Shown: piece by piece, positions 1 to 7,584 of the stretch
Numbering within the stretch: position 1 is the first letter of the stretch
How the letters are laid out: every line of letters begins with the position of its first letter
Assembly: GCA_900547565.1 (NCBI GenBank)
Contig: URHI01000049.1
Span: forward strand, 1-13,275
DNA from: an uncultured Eubacteriales bacterium
GTDB taxonomy: Bacteria; Bacillota; Clostridia; Oscillospirales; CAG-272
Length of the DNA: 13,275 nt
Direction of reading: 5' to 3'
Notes under the pieces: model-generated
Database searches by the model: none
Told to the model about the DNA's origin: nothing
What the model saw: only the letters and a program-made list of their open reading frames with translations
Position numbers and translations under genes: made by a program

Positions 1-2401
1 TAACGGTACGCTCGTCGGTAAAGGACAGGAACGGATGAACAAACCGTATGCGACCGCCCGCCACATCCTCGACGTTGTTTTTTATATTTTCGGGATAGGA
101 AATTACCATAGGGCAGTTGTAATGATTCTGTGCACACTCGGTTTCACGGCGCTCATAAAACACGCTCGGATAAAAAACGGTTCCCGCCCCATGGTCGATC
201 AGCCACTGAATATGCCCATGCACCAGCTTGGCCGGATAACACTCGGACTCGGACGGTATGGACTCCATGCCCGCCTGATATATCTTACGGCTTGAGAAGG
301 GCGACAGCATGACACAAAAGCCCAACTGTCTGAAAAACGTTGCCCAGAACGGATAGTTTTCATATATATTCAGCACGCGCGGTATTCCGATAACCCCTCT
401 CGGAGCGTCTGCACGCGGAGGATAATCAAACAGCCGTTTGCGTTTGTATTCAAACATGTCCTCGCAACGCCGGTCGCCGTTGCCGCCGACCCGGCGTTCA
501 CAGCGGTTTCCGGTTATGTACTTGCGGCCACCCGAAAATGTGTTAACAGTCAGCAGACAGTTGTTCTCACAGCCGCCGCAGCGCGTGGTAGTGCTTTGAT
601 ATTCAAGCGCGGCTATGCTGTCAAAATCAAGCATGGAGCAGGCCTGCCCGGTATACCGTTCGCGTGCGATAAGCGCCGCACCGAAGGCACCCATAAGCCC
701 GCATATATCGGGGCAGATGACCTGTGCCCCTGAAATACGTTCAAGCGCACGCAGTACCGCCTTGTTGTAAAACGTGCCGCCCTGCACCACAATATGCTCG
801 CCGAGGTCGTGCGCGTCAGCCAGCTTAATAACCTTGAACAGCGCGTTTTTGACAACCGAATAGGCTAACCCTGCCGAAATGTCCTCGACGCTCGCACCTT
901 CCTTCTGCGCCTGCTTGACGTTAGAGTTCATAAACACGGTACAGCGCGTCCCGAGATCGACGGGAGCTGGCGCAAACAGCGCCGCTTCGGCAAACTGTGC
1001 CGCGGTAAGTCCCAGAGAGACGGCAAAATTCTCAATAAACGATCCGCACCCGGACGAGCATGCCTCATTGAGCAGTATGCTGTCGACAGTGCCGTTTTTC
1101 AGCTTTATACACTTCATGTCCTGCCCGCCGATGTCCAGCACACAATCGGTCAGCGGATCAAAAAACATTGCCGCGCGGGCATGCGCCACCGTTTCTACCT
1201 CGCCCTCGTCCAGCGAAAATGCCGATTTGAGCAGCTGCTCGCCATAGCCGGTTGAGCAAGAGCGCAGTATGCACGCTCCCGTTGGCATAACAGCACGAAG
1301 CCGTCCCACGGCGTCAATTGCCGTCCGGACCGGGTCGCCGCAGTTGTTTTGATAGTCGTGGAACAACAGCTCGCCATTCTCGCCTATCAGCACCAGCTTG
1401 GTAGTGGTCGAACCGGCGTCAATTCCGAGATAGCACCCCCCGCTGTAGCTTTCAAGCTGCCCGCGACGGACGTGAGCGGTGGCATGCCGCGCCTCAAATT
1501 CAGCGTACTCTGCATGATCGGCAAAAAGCGGCGCCAGTCGTCCCGTTTCAAAGCGCACATCGGACGCCTGCTCCAGCATACCGCACAGCTGACCTATGGA
1601 CATGACCGCCCCCTGCTGCTTCTGCATGGCGGCGCCAATTGCGGCGAAAAGATGCGAATTTTCCGGTTCGATCACCTGCTCGGGTGTCAGGTGCAGGGTG
1701 CGGACAAACGCCGTCCTCAGCTGCGGCATAAAATGCAGCGGTCCGCCGAGAAAAGCCACATTTCCGCGTATCGGCTTGCCGCAGGCAAGTCCGGATACCG
1801 TCTGATTGACAACCGCCTGAAGCACCGAGGCGGCAATATCGGCACGGGACGCACCGTCATTGATGAGCGGCTGTATGTCGGTTTTGGCAAACACACCGCA
1901 CCGCGACGCAATCGGATATATCTCACGCGCGTCGGCTGCAGCAAGATTGAGTCCGGCGGCGTCGGTCTGAAGCAATGCCGCCATCTGATCAATAAAAGAG
2001 CCTGTTCCACCGGCACAAACTCCGTTCATGCGTTCCTCAAGCCCGCCGTCAAAATAAATGATCTTGGCGTCTTCGCCGCCAAGCTCCACCGCAACATTTG
2101 TGCGCGGATATAACGTACGCAGTGCCGTAGCGACTGCAACCACCTCTTGCACAAAAGGCAGGGACAATGCCCCCGCCATGCTTATAGCGCCCGAACCGGT
2201 CATATGTATGTCCAGCATAACGTCACCCAGCTGCTGCTTTGCGGCAGTGACCAGTCCTGCCAGCGCCTCACGCGTTTGCGCCATGTGACGGCGATACTCC
2301 CCGAACGCAGGACGTCCGTCCGGCCCCAGCACCGCCAGCTTGACGGTGGTGGAGCCAATATCTATTCCCGCCCGAAGCAGGGTATTGTTAACATTTTCCA
2401 T
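1..2401 (-). CDS. plsA: PlsA-type plasmalogen synthase / acyl-CoA dehydratase activase fusion (3' part outside window)
   Basis: The reading frame is open from the ATG at 2401 to the left edge, giving 800 residues; the C-terminal part is missing. Two tandem BcrAD/BadFG (HgdC-like) ATPase domains are visible. The first has phosphate-loop GIDIGSTT near residues 12-19, C129 in a CAGGTG motif and C168 in SRCGVF. The second has GIDAGSTT near 326-333, C448 in CSSGCG and C487 in TRCTVF. In each domain the two cysteines are 39 residues apart, as in HgdC, where they hold a [4Fe-4S] cluster between subunits. A cysteine cluster follows (C608, C611, C615, C634), then a DUF2229 domain from about residue 665 with VLNIYENYPFW and CYPAKLVHGH. 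Proteins with this domain order are known as activators of 2-hydroxyacyl-CoA dehydratases. The related plsA/plsR genes of Clostridium perfringens make plasmalogens, converting an ester-linked chain to a vinyl ether. Placement nine bases after plsY favours the lipid role, which is inferred. The ribosome site AAGG overlaps the plsY stop codon. Confidence 0.85.
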   Translation of the reverse strand, partial: MENVNNTLLRAGIDIGSTTVKLAVLGPDGRPAFGEYRRHMAQTREALAGLVTAAKQQLGDVMLDIHMTGSGAISMAGALSLPFVQEVVAVATALRTLYPRTNVAVELGGEDAKIIYFDGGLEERMNGVCAGGTGSFIDQMAALLQTDAAGLNLAAADAREIYPIASRCGVFAKTDIQPLINDGASRADIAASVLQAVVNQTVSGLACGKPIRGNVAFLGGPLHFMPQLRTAFVRTLHLTPEQVIEPENSHLFAAIGAAMQKQQGAVMSIGQLCGMLEQASDVRFETGRLAPLFADHAEYAEFEARHATAHVRRGQLESYSGGCYLGIDAGSTTTKLVLIGENGELLFHDYQNNCGDPVRTAIDAVGRLRAVMPTGACILRSCSTGYGEQLLKSAFSLDEGEVETVAHARAAMFFDPLTDCVLDIGGQDMKCIKLKNGTVDSILLNEACSSGCGSFIENFAVSLGLTAAQFAEAALFAPAPVDLGTRCTVFMNSNVKQAQKEGASVEDISAGLAYSVVKNALFKVIKLADAHDLGEHIVVQGGTFYNKAVLRALERISGAQVICPDICGLMGAFGAALIARERYTGQACSMLDFDSIAALEYQSTTTRCGGCENNCLLTVNTFSGGRKYITGNRCERRVGGNGDRRCEDMFEYKRKRLFDYPPRADAPRGVIGIPRVLNIYENYPFWATFFRQLGFCVMLSPFSSRKIYQAGMESIPSESECYPAKLVHGHIQWLIDHGAGTVFYPSVFYERRETECAQNHYNCPMVISYPENIKNNVEDVAGGRIRFVHPFLSFTDERTV

Positions 2402-2410
2402 ATAATTACC

Positions 2411-3034
2411 TTAACTTTTGTTATGCCCGAGACTGAATTTCGGTTCTTCTCCCCGCATCAGACGAACGATGTTGCCGCGATGTCTGACTATCACAAACAG
2501 CACGCACGCACTGTACATCAGGCACGCCGCAAGGCTTCCGCCGAACGCGACGACGCACATCGCCCCAACCAACAGCGCACACATAGTGGACAGCGACATA
2601 TATTTTAACGTCAGCAACAAAAACACCATGACTGCCGTTGCCACCGCCCCGGCCCCCGGATGAATGAACCACAGCGTTGACAGACACACCAGAAATCCCT
2701 TGCCACCGCGAAACCGGTACATTACGGGATACGCATGTCCGAGCAGTGCAAAAATGCCGGCATATGCCACACCGAACTGACGGTCACCTGCAAAGTGCGC
2801 AAACAGCGCCCCTGCCACAAGCGATATTAAGGCACCCTTGCCTATATCCAGCACAAACACAAGCCATGCGTATTTTTTACCGAATACACGGGCAAAGTTG
2901 GTAAAGCCGGGATTGTGGCTTCCAAGCTCCCGTATGTCCCGATGATATATGGTCTTTGACAGCATTATGGCAGGGTTGGCCCCCGATATAAGATAGGCCG
3001 CTGCCGCCACTATAAAATATACGGCGATGTTCAT
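2411..3034 (-). CDS. plsY: Acyl-phosphate:glycerol-3-phosphate acyltransferase PlsY (divergent)
   Basis: This 207-residue integral membrane protein matches PlsY, which moves an acyl chain from acyl-phosphate to glycerol-3-phosphate to give lysophosphatidic acid. The family's conserved loops are all present: ISGANPA at 16-22, GSHNPGFTN at 38-46, LDIGKG at 62-67, GHAYPVMYRFRGGKGF at 99-114 and the C-terminal HRGNIVRLMRGEE at 185-197. Hydrophobic segments between them fit about five membrane spans. Length is normal. Two motifs are unusual: the common GSGNxGATN is GSHNPGFTN, and the common GGKGVAT is GGKGFLV. This suggests a paralogue with altered substrate or pocket rather than the standard housekeeping copy; no second copy can be seen in the window to test that. 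It lies nine bases after fakA and nine before plsA, so translation of the three is probably coupled. An AAGGG ribosome site precedes the ATG. Confidence 0.9.
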   Translation of the reverse strand: MNIAVYFIVAAAAYLISGANPAIMLSKTIYHRDIRELGSHNPGFTNFARVFGKKYAWLVFVLDIGKGALISLVAGALFAHFAGDRQFGVAYAGIFALLGHAYPVMYRFRGGKGFLVCLSTLWFIHPGAGAVATAVMVFLLLTLKYMSLSTMCALLVGAMCVVAFGGSLAACLMYSACVLFVIVRHRGNIVRLMRGEEPKFSLGHNKS

Positions 3035-3043
3035 ATCGTACCC

Positions 3044-4687
3044 TTATTCTATGATAAAAATATAATGATATATGTCCTGTCCGCCCTCTGTTACATACAC
3101 CTCGCAGCCGGGGTGAGAGGCAGCTATATAGTCGCGTATCGCCTCGGTCTCACAAGCATCGGAGTCCTTTCCGCATATGAGGATACATACCTCGCGGGAA
3201 TCAAAATCTATACTGTCAACAAGACGACGCGCGGTATCCACCCGGTCGTTGTCTGCCGACAGCACATTGTCGCCCACAAAGCCAATATATTCTCCGCGGT
3301 ACAGCGACAGCTCTCCGCTCTGAGTGTCGCGCGAGCAGGTGGATATTGCAGCGGTTATGACTCCCTCCATAGCCGACTCAAGCTCGTGCACAATGCGCTC
3401 GGTATCGCCTGACGATGTGTCAAGCATAGCTATAGCGGCGTAACCCTGGCCGATATTGTGACTGTTCAGCACCCTTACGTCAGCAGCGTCATACATGCCG
3501 GCCGCCTGCCGCGCAGTGAGTATGACATTGCCGTTGTTAGGCAATACAAATATTGTGTCGGCATCGACGTGCCGGAATGCGTCGAGAAAATCGGCCGCCG
3601 ACGGATTCATGCTCTGACCGCCGTTGACCACCACGTCAGCTCCCAGCTGCGAGAAAATGTCCTGTATGCCCGCACCGCAGGCAACTGTCACCACGCCGTA
3701 CGCGCGGTGCTCGGCGGCAGGCTGCGGCAACGGCTCGTTGTCAAGGCTGTTGTGCTGGAGCGACATGTTTTCTATCTTGACCGTCAGAAATTCGCCGAAC
3801 TGCCGGCAGAAAGCCAGCACACGGTCAGGAGTCATGGTGTGAACGTGAATTTTGACCACACTCCCTGTCTTAAACGCCACCACCGACTCGCCTACGGACT
3901 TGAGAAAATCGGTAATTACGTTGACATTGAACGAGCCAATATCCGTCTTGGCATTTTGCAGGCGCAGCAGCAGCTCGGTACAGTAGCCGAACTCCAGTAC
4001 GCTGTCCTCGGTGAAGCGGCTGATATCGACCTTATGCTCCGCTTCGGAAGAGATATGATCATAATATGCCGTGTCTGCACTGCCTTCAAGCGCCAGACGT
4101 GCCCCCTCTGCAATGCGGATAAGTCCCGCGCCGCCCGAATCGACCACCCCGGCTTTTCTGAGCACATCGAGCAGCTCCGGTGTGCGCGCCAGCGATCTCC
4201 CTGCCTCGTCAATAAAGTAATTCAGCAATTCATTGACTGTCTCAGGGGACTGTGCTACGGCATATTCCGTCGCTTCGCGCGCTACTGTAAGTATTGTGCC
4301 TTCCGCGGGCTGCATTACGGCATGGTAAGCGTGTGCCACACCCTCGCGCATGGCCTGCCCGAGGCGGGCCACATCAGGACGCTCCGCGCCCTCGAGTCCG
4401 GCAGCGACTCCGTCGAACAGCTGTGACAGTATAACTCCCGAGTTGCCGCGTGCCGACAGCAGCATGCCGTCCGCGATCATTCGTGCGGCCTTTCCGGTAT
4501 TGTCAATGCCGTCGGTATCAACGGCAGCGCCTCCCTGCACGGTCAGAAGCATATTATCGCCGGTGTCACCGTCGGGAATGGGAAAAACGTTGAGATCGTT
4601 CACCTCCGTAACATGGCGGCGAAGATTGGCGGCGCCCGCCGTCACCATGCTTTTGAACATGGCGGCATCCAAACTGTATATATTCAT
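3044..4687 (-). CDS. fakA: Fatty acid kinase catalytic subunit FakA (DAK2/DhaL domain, YloV family)
   Basis: The protein has 547 residues, the usual FakA/YloV length. FakA phosphorylates a fatty acid held by FakB, giving acyl-phosphate for PlsY or PlsX. The N-terminal DhaL-like kinase domain (about 1-200) carries NVFPIPDGDTGDNM at 33-46, whose aspartates D39 and D41 bind Mg-ATP, and LSARGNSGVILSQLFDG at 77-93. The middle domain has C236 (GYCTELL) and H281/H283 (KIHVH), matching the zinc-binding Cys-His-His set described for Staphylococcus aureus FakA. The C-terminal domain (about 325-547) is DegV-like, with LPNNGNVILTA at 382-392. The start is supported by AAGGG upstream. It is 34 bases after the FakB-like gene and nine before plsY, an order that follows the reaction sequence. 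Confidence 0.93.
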   Translation of the reverse strand: MNIYSLDAAMFKSMVTAGAANLRRHVTEVNDLNVFPIPDGDTGDNMLLTVQGGAAVDTDGIDNTGKAARMIADGMLLSARGNSGVILSQLFDGVAAGLEGAERPDVARLGQAMREGVAHAYHAVMQPAEGTILTVAREATEYAVAQSPETVNELLNYFIDEAGRSLARTPELLDVLRKAGVVDSGGAGLIRIAEGARLALEGSADTAYYDHISSEAEHKVDISRFTEDSVLEFGYCTELLLRLQNAKTDIGSFNVNVITDFLKSVGESVVAFKTGSVVKIHVHTMTPDRVLAFCRQFGEFLTVKIENMSLQHNSLDNEPLPQPAAEHRAYGVVTVACGAGIQDIFSQLGADVVVNGGQSMNPSAADFLDAFRHVDADTIFVLPNNGNVILTARQAAGMYDAADVRVLNSHNIGQGYAAIAMLDTSSGDTERIVHELESAMEGVITAAISTCSRDTQSGELSLYRGEYIGFVGDNVLSADNDRVDTARRLVDSIDFDSREVCILICGKDSDACETEAIRDYIAASHPGCEVYVTEGGQDIYHYIFIIE

Positions 4688-4721
4688 AGTGTAAAATCCC
4701 TTCAGATCCGTTCGCGCCGGC

Positions 4722-5615
4722 TCAGGCTCCCACGCGGAAGGTAACCGGCTTGCCGAAGCCGAGCAAAACCATAGCGTCCGGGCCTATAGACGCACCGATG
4801 ATCGGACCGATATATCCGACATGAACATCCCGGCAGGGTATCTGTTCACGTATGAGCTGCTTCATGAACTCAACCTCCTGCTCGGAGCAGTCGGCATGAA
4901 CAAAGTAAATTGTCTGCTGCGCTGCATTTTCAATGCTGTCCTTGAGCAGTGAAACCAACTCGCGCATGGACGTCTGTCTGCCCTTGACCTTTTTAAAAGC
5001 GGCCTGTTCCCCGTCAAGGTCTGAAATTATGATCGGCTTGACACCCATAAGGTTGCCGAAAAAGGCGGCAGAGCCCTTGACGCGTCCGGCGCGGCGCAAA
5101 GCGTCCAGCGAATGTACAGTGCAATATTCATTTACGCGCTTACGCTGGCTTATAACATAGTCGGCAATTTCACTCGCCGACCGCTCGCCGTCGTTGATCT
5201 TTGCGGCCTCGATGGCAAGCATACCCTCGCCCATGCTGGCATTGAGCGAATCAACACAGACAATTGTACGGTCGGGGTGCTCGGACATCAGCTTTTCAGC
5301 CAGCACGTGTGCGGTGTTGACCGAGCCGGATTGCTTGGACGAGCAGGCGATGTAAACTATATCGTAGTCCTCGGCCAGATATTTACCGAACACTCGGTTG
5401 AATTCATCGACCGGGACCTGTGTGGTAGTGATGCGCTTGCCATGGCGCATGATGTCGTAGAACTTGTGAACGTCCTCCGGCGTCCATGCCAGCGATGCGG
5501 GCGAAGTCACACCTTCAAAAACAGTGCTCATCTGAGCGTAATCGATATTATAGTGCTCCATAAGTTCCGGAGTCAGATCCGAGCAGGAATCGGTAATGAT
5601 TTTTACTTTGTACAT
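4722..5615 (-). CDS. fakB: DegV family fatty-acid-binding protein, probable FakB partner of FakA
   Basis: From the ATG at 5615 the product has 297 residues, normal for DegV proteins. A longer frame to 5651 exists, but the strong GGAGGA six bases before 5615 and the family's usual beginning KIITDSCSDL fix this start. Visible motifs: ITDSCSDL at 7-14, TTTQVPVDEF at 63-72, IACSSKQSGSVNTA at 89-102 and HSLDALRRAGRVKG at 168-181. Known FakB proteins wrap a fatty acid inside the fold and present its carboxylate to FakA. The late motif, normally GxHxGPG with a histidine near the carboxylate, here reads GASIGPD (274-280), so the histidine is replaced by serine. The fakA neighbour makes the FakB role likely, but the missing histidine leaves open a modified ligand or chemistry. 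It is the first gene of the lipid operon. Confidence 0.82.
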   Translation of the reverse strand: MYKVKIITDSCSDLTPELMEHYNIDYAQMSTVFEGVTSPASLAWTPEDVHKFYDIMRHGKRITTTQVPVDEFNRVFGKYLAEDYDIVYIACSSKQSGSVNTAHVLAEKLMSEHPDRTIVCVDSLNASMGEGMLAIEAAKINDGERSASEIADYVISQRKRVNEYCTVHSLDALRRAGRVKGSAAFFGNLMGVKPIIISDLDGEQAAFKKVKGRQTSMRELVSLLKDSIENAAQQTIYFVHADCSEQEVEFMKQLIREQIPCRDVHVGYIGPIIGASIGPDAMVLLGFGKPVTFRVGA

Positions 5616-5620
5616 GTTAA

Positions 5621-5626
5621 TCCTCC
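5621..5626 (-). promoter_or_regulatory. Strong ribosome binding site that sets the fakB start
   Basis: GGAGGA on the minus strand lies six bases before the ATG at 5615. The alternative in-frame start at 5651 would place the palindrome and this site inside the coding region and has no comparable ribosome site. Confidence 0.85.
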
Positions 5627-5628
5627 GT

Positions 5629-5642
5629 TTTGTCCGGACAAA
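5629..5642. promoter_or_regulatory. Perfect 14-base palindrome in the fakB leader, possible operator
   Basis: The sequence TTTGTCCGGACAAA is a perfect inverted repeat with no spacer, directly upstream of the fakB ribosome site and downstream of the proposed -10. A further GTCCG follows at 5643-5647 on the plus strand. The zero-length loop argues for a protein-binding site for a dimeric repressor rather than an RNA hairpin. It does not match the FapR or FabT consensus as I remember them. Function is inferred. Confidence 0.5.
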
Positions 5643-5662
5643 GTCCGACACTATTTGACTGA

Positions 5663-5708
5663 ATGTTACTATTTATTTATAAACTGAAACGAAACTTCAC
5701 GAAAAACT
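5663..5708 (-). promoter_or_regulatory. Probable fakB-fakA-plsY-plsA promoter with OmpR-type tandem repeat
   Basis: On the minus strand, 5696-5676 reads AGTTTCGTTT, C, AGTTTATAAA: two half sites beginning AGTTT with 11-base periodicity. A third AGTTT starts at 5708, 12 bases further upstream. A -10-like TAACAT (5668-5663) begins eight bases after the last base of the element. No good -35 is seen, as is common for promoters that need an activator. The same element, differing at one base, lies before the response-regulator gene at 7618-7598 with its -10 at the same distance. Binding by the adjacent response regulator is inferred. Confidence 0.6.
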
Positions 5709-5730
5709 CCGTAAATACAAGCGGCAACAC

Positions 5731-5760
5731 AAAAAAGGCTCCGGCACATGCCAAAGCCTT
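5731..5760 (-). terminator. Intrinsic terminator of the two-component operon
   Basis: On the minus strand a stem AAGGCT/AGCCTT encloses a second stem GGC/GCC with an ATGT loop, and the distal arm runs directly into a stretch of six T. It begins 18 bases after the kinase stop codon. It separates the kinase gene from the fakB promoter. Confidence 0.85.
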
Positions 5761-5778
5761 ATAGCTTTTATACATACC

Positions 5779-6882
5779 TCATGACTGTCCCGAGCGTAGC
5801 GGCAGCTTAACGATGAACGCCGTAACGTCGTTCTCGGAGTGGAACCACACCAATCCGTGGTGTAGATCGACTACACGCTTGACCACAGCTAAGCCCACAC
5901 CGTTTCCGGGCGTTGCGTGCGATTTGTCAACCTGATAGAATTTCTGAAAAACACGCCGTGCATTTTCCGGTGCGATGTAGCTTCCCGTATTTTCCACTGT
6001 CACAGATACCGTACCGCCATCCGCCGCTGTGGTGTTTTCCGTCACTATTCTAACGCTTATAGTACCGCCGTATGGCGTGAATTTTACGGCATTGTCAATG
6101 ATGTTTATCCACACCTGGCGCAAAAGCTCCTCGTTCGCGCATATTTCGACCTCGTCAAAATCGAGCATCAGATCAAGTGCCTTATGTGTCCACTTGTTCT
6201 CGAGTATAAGAAAACAGCTGCGTATCTGCTCGGACAGATTGAACTGAGTAACGCCGGTCAGAATGGTCTGGCCTTCAACGCGTGTAAGACTGAGCACATT
6301 TGTTGCCATATCGGACAAGCGCAGTGACTCTTCCTCAATGATGTTCAGGTATTCCTGACGCTGTTCTTCTGTCAGATCGCCGGATTTGAGCAGCTTTGCA
6401 AAGCCCGCTATGGACACAATGGGAGTTTTGAACTCATGCGAAAAGTTGTTGACAAAATCAAGTCTGAGCACCTCAGTGTTCTCAAGGTCCTCAGCCATGG
6501 TGTTAATGCTGTCAGTCAGCTCCATGACTGTCGGGTGCTTGGCAAAGACCGAGCCAAACGATATTCTCGCCTTGAAATCGCCTGTTGCCAACCGGTTCAT
6601 AACATTGATAATCGTATTGATCGGTTTGACAAACAGCCGACCGAACAAAAACGAAAAAGCACTGCCCAGCACCACGCTGCTGATAAGCATAAGTCCGACC
6701 ATCTGATAGCCGTTGACCAGCCCCAGTTCGCTGTGCGGCAGAATTCCGGTGTGTATCATAATAAGCGACACTCCGGCCACCACCAACAGCACCGCCAGCA
6801 ATATTGCAAACGCGGCGCACGCAAACAGCAGCGTCAGCGACATGCGCGACTTGTGTTCCTTCAGCTTTACATTCAGCTTCAT
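5779..6882 (-). CDS. Membrane sensor histidine kinase with very short external loop
   Basis: The 367-residue protein has two hydrophobic segments (about 16-43 and 61-83) separated by only about 17 residues, then a HAMP linker (about 84-135). A HisKA domain follows with phosphoacceptor H149 in NNFSHEFKTP, then a HATPase_c domain with N-box NIIDNAVKFTP (260-270) and G2 box GNGVGLAVVK (326-335). The G1 box, usually DxGxG, reads NTGSYI (298-303), with asparagine in place of the ATP-contacting aspartate; similar NTG forms occur in other Bacillota kinases, so activity need not be lost. The tiny extracytoplasmic loop means the signal is probably sensed in or at the membrane, or through a partner protein. 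It overlaps the response-regulator gene by four bases (ATGA) and is followed by an intrinsic terminator. The exact signal is unknown; the shared operator suggests membrane lipid state or envelope stress. Confidence 0.93.
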   Translation of the reverse strand: MKLNVKLKEHKSRMSLTLLFACAAFAILLAVLLVVAGVSLIMIHTGILPHSELGLVNGYQMVGLMLISSVVLGSAFSFLFGRLFVKPINTIINVMNRLATGDFKARISFGSVFAKHPTVMELTDSINTMAEDLENTEVLRLDFVNNFSHEFKTPIVSIAGFAKLLKSGDLTEEQRQEYLNIIEEESLRLSDMATNVLSLTRVEGQTILTGVTQFNLSEQIRSCFLILENKWTHKALDLMLDFDEVEICANEELLRQVWINIIDNAVKFTPYGGTISVRIVTENTTAADGGTVSVTVENTGSYIAPENARRVFQKFYQVDKSHATPGNGVGLAVVKRVVDLHHGLVWFHSENDVTAFIVKLPLRSGQS

Positions 6883-7553
6883 ACCTTTTTCACCGCCTTA
6901 TAGCCCAGTCCGCGCACCGACTCAATGCTGAATTCTTCCCAGCCTTCAAAACGTCGACGCAGACGTCCTATGTGTACTGTCAGCGTTTCCCAGCCGCTGT
7001 CAGACTCGATACCCCATATTTCATCCATAAGCTGTATTCTTGTAAAAATTTTGCCGGGGTAGGATAACAGCTTGTACAACAACAAAAATTCCTTCTGCGG
7101 CAGCACCTGGACCTGACCGTGCCCCGTAACTGTCATTGCATCGTAGTCCAGCACTACCTCTCCCATCTCAATGCGACGCTCGGATACTATCTTGGCACGT
7201 CGCAGCAACGCCCTGATACGCAGCAGCATTTCCTCCTCGTCGATCGGCTTGGTAATATAATCGTCTGTTCCGACAAGAAAGCCGCGATGACGGTCCTCCG
7301 GCAGCTGCTTTGCCGACACCATGAGTATCGGCATATCGTTATTGGATTCACGCAGTATTCGGGTGAATTCATAGCCGTCAATGCCCGGCATCATTATGTC
7401 CAGCACGACCAGATCAACATGCACCTCTCCCAGGCGTGCGAGCGCCTCCTCACCGTCTGACGCTGTGAAAACGGTATATCCGTTTTTCTCCAGCACGACG
7501 CGCATAAGTCTTCTCGTATTTTTATCGTCGTCCACTACAAGTATACGGAACAT
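6879..7553 (-). CDS. OmpR/PhoB-family response regulator
   Basis: The protein has 224 residues, the standard length. The receiver domain (1-115) has the acidic pocket D8-D9-D10, phosphorylation site D52 in VVLDIMMPG, switch residue S80 and K102 in TKP. The C-terminal domain (about 130-224) is a winged helix of the Trans_Reg_C type, ending in the typical TVHIGRLRRRFE and VRGLGYK. Such regulators bind as dimers to tandem direct repeats with about 11-base period, exactly the pattern found upstream of this gene and of fakB. The start ATG follows a purine-rich GAGGGGGAGAGG. It is cotranscribed with the overlapping kinase gene. Autoregulation and control of the downstream lipid operon are inferred from the shared element. 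Confidence 0.95.
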   Translation of the reverse strand: MFRILVVDDDKNTRRLMRVVLEKNGYTVFTASDGEEALARLGEVHVDLVVLDIMMPGIDGYEFTRILRESNNDMPILMVSAKQLPEDRHRGFLVGTDDYITKPIDEEEMLLRIRALLRRAKIVSERRIEMGEVVLDYDAMTVTGHGQVQVLPQKEFLLLYKLLSYPGKIFTRIQLMDEIWGIESDSGWETLTVHIGRLRRRFEGWEEFSIESVRGLGYKAVKKV

Positions 7554-7584
7554 GCCCTCTCCCCCTCTTACGGTGATATTCGTC

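Noticed and set aside
1349..2113. A 254-codon plus-strand frame.
   Set aside because: It is antisense to the PlsA-type activase, whose minus-strand frame is continuous with conserved motifs throughout.
3458..4426. A 322-codon plus-strand frame.
   Set aside because: It is entirely antisense to fakA, whose motifs and length are complete; the translation has no recognisable domain.
5616..5651. N-terminal extension of the fakB-like frame to an ATG at 5651.
   Set aside because: The added 12 residues are charged and not family-like, would cover the palindrome, and lack a ribosome site; GGAGGA sits properly before the ATG at 5615.
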